Below, piece after piece: positions 60,845 to 64,000 of a stretch of DNA of 64,000 bases; positions within the stretch are counted from its first letter, which is position 1; each line of letters opens with the position of its first letter. The stretch is from NCBI RefSeq assembly GCF_028622115.1, contig NZ_CP097263.1, positions 7,750,001-7,814,000 on the forward strand, in the 5' to 3' direction. A program made the translations under genes and the position numbers. The stretch comes from Kutzneria chonburiensis. Lineage in GTDB: Bacteria; Actinomycetota; Actinomycetes; Mycobacteriales; Pseudonocardiaceae. The notes under the pieces were generated by a model. That model was not told the DNA's origin and did not search any database. It saw only the letters and a program-made list of their open reading frames with translations.

Positions 60845-61744
60845 ATGTCGCATTCCCCGTTGGTGCACGCACTCGGCTCGGCCACGCACGCCTACGAGCA
60901 GCCGACCGGTGGCTGGTTCCTGAACAACGCCGGCTGGGTGACCGGCAGCGAGTCCACGCTCGTGGTCGACACGCTGGCCACCGAGGCCCGCACGGCCGCG
61001 TTGCTGGCGGCTGTCCGTGCGGAGAGCGGGCACGACGGCGCTCAGCTGATGGCCGCGATCACTCACTGGCACGGCGACCATGCCCATGGGGCCAACCAGA
61101 TCCACGACGCCGGCGGCACGACCGTCACCACGGGGCACTCGGCCGCGATGATCGCGGCCGGACCGCACCTGTTCGAGCAGGTCTTCGCGTTCGACGGCTG
61201 GGGCGACGTGACGCCGCCGAAGATCGACTTCGTGGTGTCCGAGCCGACGACCTACGACCTCGGCGGGGTCACCGTCGACCTGCTGCCGGTGCCGTGGGTC
61301 GCGCACACCGAGGGCGATCTCGTGGTGCACGTGCCCTCTGACGGCGTGCTGTTCACGGGCGACCTCGTGTTCGTCGGCGTCGTGCCGCTCGTGATGGCCG
61401 GCACCGCCGCGGGCTGGATCCAGGCCCTCGATTGGCTGCCCACACTGGAGCACCGGCACCTCGTGCCCGGCCACGGCCCGATGCAGGGCGCCGACTCCAC
61501 GGCCATCGCCGACCTGCGCGAGTACCTGAGCTGGCTGCTCGACGTGACGGCGGTGGACTCGCCGGACTTCGCCGCCCTCGACGCGCAGGCCCGTGAGCGC
61601 TGGGCGGCCTGGTCGGAGCACGAGCGGCACGCCGTCAACCTGATCAAGACGCACGCCGACCAGCACGGCCGGGTGGCCGACGTCCCGACCATGGCGATGG
61701 CCATGCTCAAGCCCTTCGGCGGCCCGATCAAGCTCGACATCTGA
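60845..61744 (+). CDS. Metallo-beta-lactamase fold hydrolase
   Basis: A 299-aa protein with the zinc motif THWHGDHAHGA (H-x-H-x-D-H), then further ligands His in VAHTEGDLVVHVPSDG, Asp in LFTGDLVFVG and His in LVPGHGPM. The general fold resembles cyclase/dehydratase-type or glyoxalase II-like enzymes. The N-terminus MSHSPLVHALGSATHAYEQPTGGWFLNNAGWV suggests an MBL of the polyketide/secondary-metabolism or unknown subgroup. The substrate cannot be told. It lies 74 bp after radA. Confidence 0.87.
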   Translation: MSHSPLVHALGSATHAYEQPTGGWFLNNAGWVTGSESTLVVDTLATEARTAALLAAVRAESGHDGAQLMAAITHWHGDHAHGANQIHDAGGTTVTTGHSAAMIAAGPHLFEQVFAFDGWGDVTPPKIDFVVSEPTTYDLGGVTVDLLPVPWVAHTEGDLVVHVPSDGVLFTGDLVFVGVVPLVMAGTAAGWIQALDWLPTLEHRHLVPGHGPMQGADSTAIADLREYLSWLLDVTAVDSPDFAALDAQARERWAAWSEHERHAVNLIKTHADQHGRVADVPTMAMAMLKPFGGPIKLDI

Positions 61745-61745
61745 G

Positions 61746-61800
61746 TTGTGCACAGTGATCCACAGTTGTGCACAACCTCTGTGCACAACCCTGTGGACAA
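61746..61800. other. Cluster of DnaA-box-like 9-mers
   Basis: Five 9-mers in 55 bp: TTGTGCACA (61746), TGATCCACA (61756), TTGTGCACA (61766), TGTGCACAA (61780) and TGTGGACAA (61792). The last is a good actinobacterial DnaA box (TTGTCCACA on the minus strand). The first three are exactly 10 bp apart, so they are on one face of the helix. It begins one base after the MBL-fold gene stop. Confidence 0.65.
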
Positions 61801-61884
61801 CTCCAGAAACCGGCCGCGGCGGCCACCGCGGAGTCGATCACGGAACGTAGTTTCGGCCGCGAAAGACCCGCTCCGAAATGCGGT

Positions 61885-61927
61885 GAAGGGGTCCTTCCTG
61901 ACGTTCAACGTCAGGAAGGACCCCTTC
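61885..61927. terminator. Perfect 21-bp inverted repeat at convergent gene ends
   Basis: Arms of 21 bp (61885-61905 and 61907-61927) are perfect complements around a single C. It lies between the MBL gene and the OtsB-GH15 gene, both of which end toward it, and probably terminates transcription from both sides. Confidence 0.8.
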
Positions 61928-61943
61928 CAAGCATCACTGCGTG

Positions 61944-64000
61944 TTACGAGTGCTTGGCCAGTAGCTGGGCACAGCGGATCAGGCCGAGGTGTGAATAAGC
62001 CTGGGGATGGTTGCCCAGCGAGCGCTCCGCGATGGGGTCGTACTCCTCGGGCAGCAGCCCGGTCGGACCGGCGCAGTCGACGAGCTGCGCGAACAGCTCC
62101 TCGGCCTCGGTGCGCCGGCCGGACATGAGGTACGCCTCGATCATCCACGCCGCGCAGAGATGGAAACCGCCCTCGTCGCCCGGCAGGCCGTCGTCGCGGT
62201 GGTAGCGGTAGACGGTCGACCCGGAGCGCAGCTCGGCCTCGATCGCGGTGACCGTGGACTGGAAGCGCTCGTCGGTCGGGTCGATCAGGCCGGTCAGGCC
62301 GACGTGCAGCGAAGCGGCGTCGAGGTCGGTGCCGTCGTAGGCGGTGGTGAAGGAGCCGACCTCCTCGTTCCAGCCGTTCTTCAGCACGTCGGTGGCGATG
62401 GCCTCACGCAGCGCCGGCCAGGACGGGTCGAGCTCACGCCCGTAGCCCTCGGCCAGCCGGATCGCCCGGTCGATGGTCATCCAGCACATGACCTTCGAGT
62501 AGACGTTGTGCCGCGGTGCGTGCCGCTCTTCCCAGATGCCGTGGTCGGGCTCGTGCCACCGGCGCGACACGGCCTCGGCCATGGCCTGCACCATGCGCCA
62601 GTCGTCGTCGGTGAGCTTGCCCCGCGCCTCGGTCAGCTGGGCGACGAGGTCGACCACCGGGCCGAACACGTCCAGCTGCACCTGCTGGTTGGCCAGGTTG
62701 CCGACGCGCACCGGCCGCGAGCCGGCATAGCCGGGCAGCGTGTCGATGACGGCCTCGGGACCGAGCGTGGTGCCGTGCAGCGTGTACAGCGGGTGCAGCC
62801 GCTCCGGACCGGGCAGCGTGTCCAGCACGCGGTGCACCCAGCCGAGGTAGGCCTCGGCCTCGCTGGTGGAACCCAGCGACACCAGGGCCTGCGCGGTCAG
62901 CGCCGCGTCACGCAGCCAGCAGTAGCGGTAGTCCCAGTTGCGGACGCCGCCGATCTCCTCGGGCAGCGACGTGGTGGCCGCGGCCATGATCGAGCCGGTC
63001 TCGGAGTGCACGAGCCCGCGCAGCGTGAGCGCCGAGCGGACCACGAGCTCCTTCTCCACCGGCGGCACGGTGAGCGTCTCCACCCACTCCGACCAGTACC
63101 GGCCGCTGCGGGCCCGCCGCTCCGACTCGCTGACCGGGTTGGGCGACAGGTCGTCGGTGCCGCAGCGCAGCTCCAGCACGACCGGGGCGTCGGGGCCGGG
63201 CGAGACGATGGCGGTCGCCGTCTCGTGCTGGCCGTCCGAGCTGATCTCCCAGGTCACGCCGGGGGAGCGCAGCACGATCGGGTCGCTGGTGCCGACCACG
63301 CGCAGGCCGTCCTCCTCGGCGACCAGGGCCACCGGCACCTGCCCGAACTCGGGTCGCGGCGCGAACTCGATCTTCGCGGTGGTCGCGCCGGAGATGACCC
63401 GGGTCAGGTCGGTGCGGTGCGGCGCGCTGTAGTGGTCCAGGTAGTCCGTGACCAGCAGCCGCGACCAGCGCGTCTCCACGGTCATCGTGTTCGGCAGGTA
63501 GCGCTGACCCAGCGGCAGGCCGTTGCGCTCCGGCTTGATCGAGAACACGCCCGCGCCGGGACCGCCGAGCAGGTCGGCGAACACCGCGGCCGAGTCCGGC
63601 TCCGGGTGGCACAGCCAGGTGATCTTGGCGTCCGGCGTCACCAGGGCCACCGAACGCTCGTTGGCCAGCATCGACAGCCGCTCGATCGGCGGCGCCTGCT
63701 CGCCGTAGAGCCAGGTCCGGCGCTCTTCCAGCAGGAAGGCCAGCACGGTGGCCACGGCGACCGTGTCGGTGATCTTGTAGCCGGCCAGGGTCTCGCCGTC
63801 GCCGACGTGGATGCCCAGGTCGGGGCCGGTGAGCCGGGCGAACGCCTTCTCGTCGGTGACGTCGTCGCCGATGAACACGGCGGCGGTCGCGCCGACCTGG
63901 TGGCGCAGCACGTCCAGGGCGTGGCCCTTGTCGGTCTGCACCACGGCCAGCTCGATCACCGCTTTGCCTTCGGTGACCTGCACGCCGTCCCAGGTCGCCG
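61944..64000 (-). CDS. Trehalose-6-phosphate phosphatase/GH15 glycoside hydrolase fusion, 5' end cut off
   Basis: The frame stays open to the window edge, so the N-terminus lies outside. The visible part has about 685 residues. The first ~85 are the end of an OtsB-type HAD phosphatase: TDKGHALDVLR and motif IV FIGDDVTDEKAFARL. The remaining ~600 are a GH15 (alpha/alpha)6 hydrolase, with GGVRNWDYRYCWLRDAALTAQ and the catalytic Glu in GLLPEEYDP. GH15 proteins of this kind include the trehalase of Mycobacterium smegmatis. The fusion could turn trehalose-6-phosphate into trehalose and then glucose. Glucoamylase-like activity on other glucans cannot be excluded. There is no signal peptide in the visible part. 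Confidence 0.88.
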   Translation of the reverse strand, partial: ATWDGVQVTEGKAVIELAVVQTDKGHALDVLRHQVGATAAVFIGDDVTDEKAFARLTGPDLGIHVGDGETLAGYKITDTVAVATVLAFLLEERRTWLYGEQAPPIERLSMLANERSVALVTPDAKITWLCHPEPDSAAVFADLLGGPGAGVFSIKPERNGLPLGQRYLPNTMTVETRWSRLLVTDYLDHYSAPHRTDLTRVISGATTAKIEFAPRPEFGQVPVALVAEEDGLRVVGTSDPIVLRSPGVTWEISSDGQHETATAIVSPGPDAPVVLELRCGTDDLSPNPVSESERRARSGRYWSEWVETLTVPPVEKELVVRSALTLRGLVHSETGSIMAAATTSLPEEIGGVRNWDYRYCWLRDAALTAQALVSLGSTSEAEAYLGWVHRVLDTLPGPERLHPLYTLHGTTLGPEAVIDTLPGYAGSRPVRVGNLANQQVQLDVFGPVVDLVAQLTEARGKLTDDDWRMVQAMAEAVSRRWHEPDHGIWEERHAPRHNVYSKVMCWMTIDRAIRLAEGYGRELDPSWPALREAIATDVLKNGWNEEVGSFTTAYDGTDLDAASLHVGLTGLIDPTDERFQSTVTAIEAELRSGSTVYRYHRDDGLPGDEGGFHLCAAWMIEAYLMSGRRTEAEELFAQLVDCAGPTGLLPEEYDPIAERSLGNHPQAYSHLGLIRCAQLLAKHS

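Overview
The window is high-GC actinobacterial chromosome. Gene order matches the conserved ftsH-to-carD block of mycobacteria and Pseudonocardiales: ftsH-folE-folP-folB-folK-DUF3180, a proline-rich membrane protein, DUF2520-panC-panD-coaX, lysS-lsr2, clpC, mutY-carbonic anhydrase, rlmB-cysS-ispF-ispD-carD and lpqE-radA. Unlike mycobacteria, the core blocks are separated by transporters and secreted proteins. This fits a soil Pseudonocardiales-type actinomycete (Kutzneria/Saccharothrix/Amycolatopsis-like). The genus is an inference. I saw no tRNA, rRNA, insertion sequence, prophage or CRISPR array.

1-17.3 kb: a truncated membrane-anchored solute-binding protein gene, then ftsH, a tightly overlapping folate operon, an orphan NuoD-like gene coupled to an NDUFAF7-like methyltransferase, a PrsW-type membrane protease, a pantothenate/CoA operon (DUF2520-panC-panD-coaX), a methyltransferase, lysS and lsr2. 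17.3-17.9 kb is a non-coding patch with DnaA-box-like sites, one copy of a dispersed repeat, a degenerate tandem repeat and an iron box. 17.9-22.8 kb: an iron-siderophore type ABC importer (two permeases and an ATPase, no binding protein) and a divergent MFS/MarR pair. 23-29.9 kb: clpC, an exo/endonuclease-phosphatase family membrane protein, a lipoprotein, an M1 peptidase lipoprotein and a hydrolase. 30-32 kb is a small accessory patch: an AbiEii-type toxin gene broken by a frameshift, its XRE antitoxin with a perfect 18-bp palindromic operator, a 2H phosphoesterase and a Cys-rich metallothionein-like protein.

32-37.2 kb: mutY, a beta-carbonic anhydrase that seems to start at CTG, an Rv3587c-like membrane protein with a C-terminal frameshift, and two secreted proteins, one of them a 598-residue Leu/Pro/Gly repeat protein. 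37.2-44.7 kb: two LacI-family regulators, a complete sugar ABC importer and a VanZ-like protein. 44.7-47.5 kb: a zinc ABC importer behind two Zur-like boxes. 47.5-51.8 kb: small proteins of mixed or unknown function. 51.8-64 kb: an orphan MBOAT acyltransferase, rlmB, cysS, a HAD phosphatase, ispF-ispD-carD, an LpqE-like lipoprotein, radA, a metallo-beta-lactamase-fold protein and the 3' part of an OtsB-GH15 fusion.

The most notable features are: two near-identical long palindromes at convergent gene ends; a cluster of DnaA-box-like 9-mers at 61746-61800; a two-copy dispersed repeat flanked by DnaA boxes; absence of disA from its usual place after radA; the NuoD/NDUFAF7 pair; the secreted repeat protein; and two single-base frameshifts. 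Several genes have a -10-like hexamer ending 7 nt before the start codon, suggesting leaderless transcripts.
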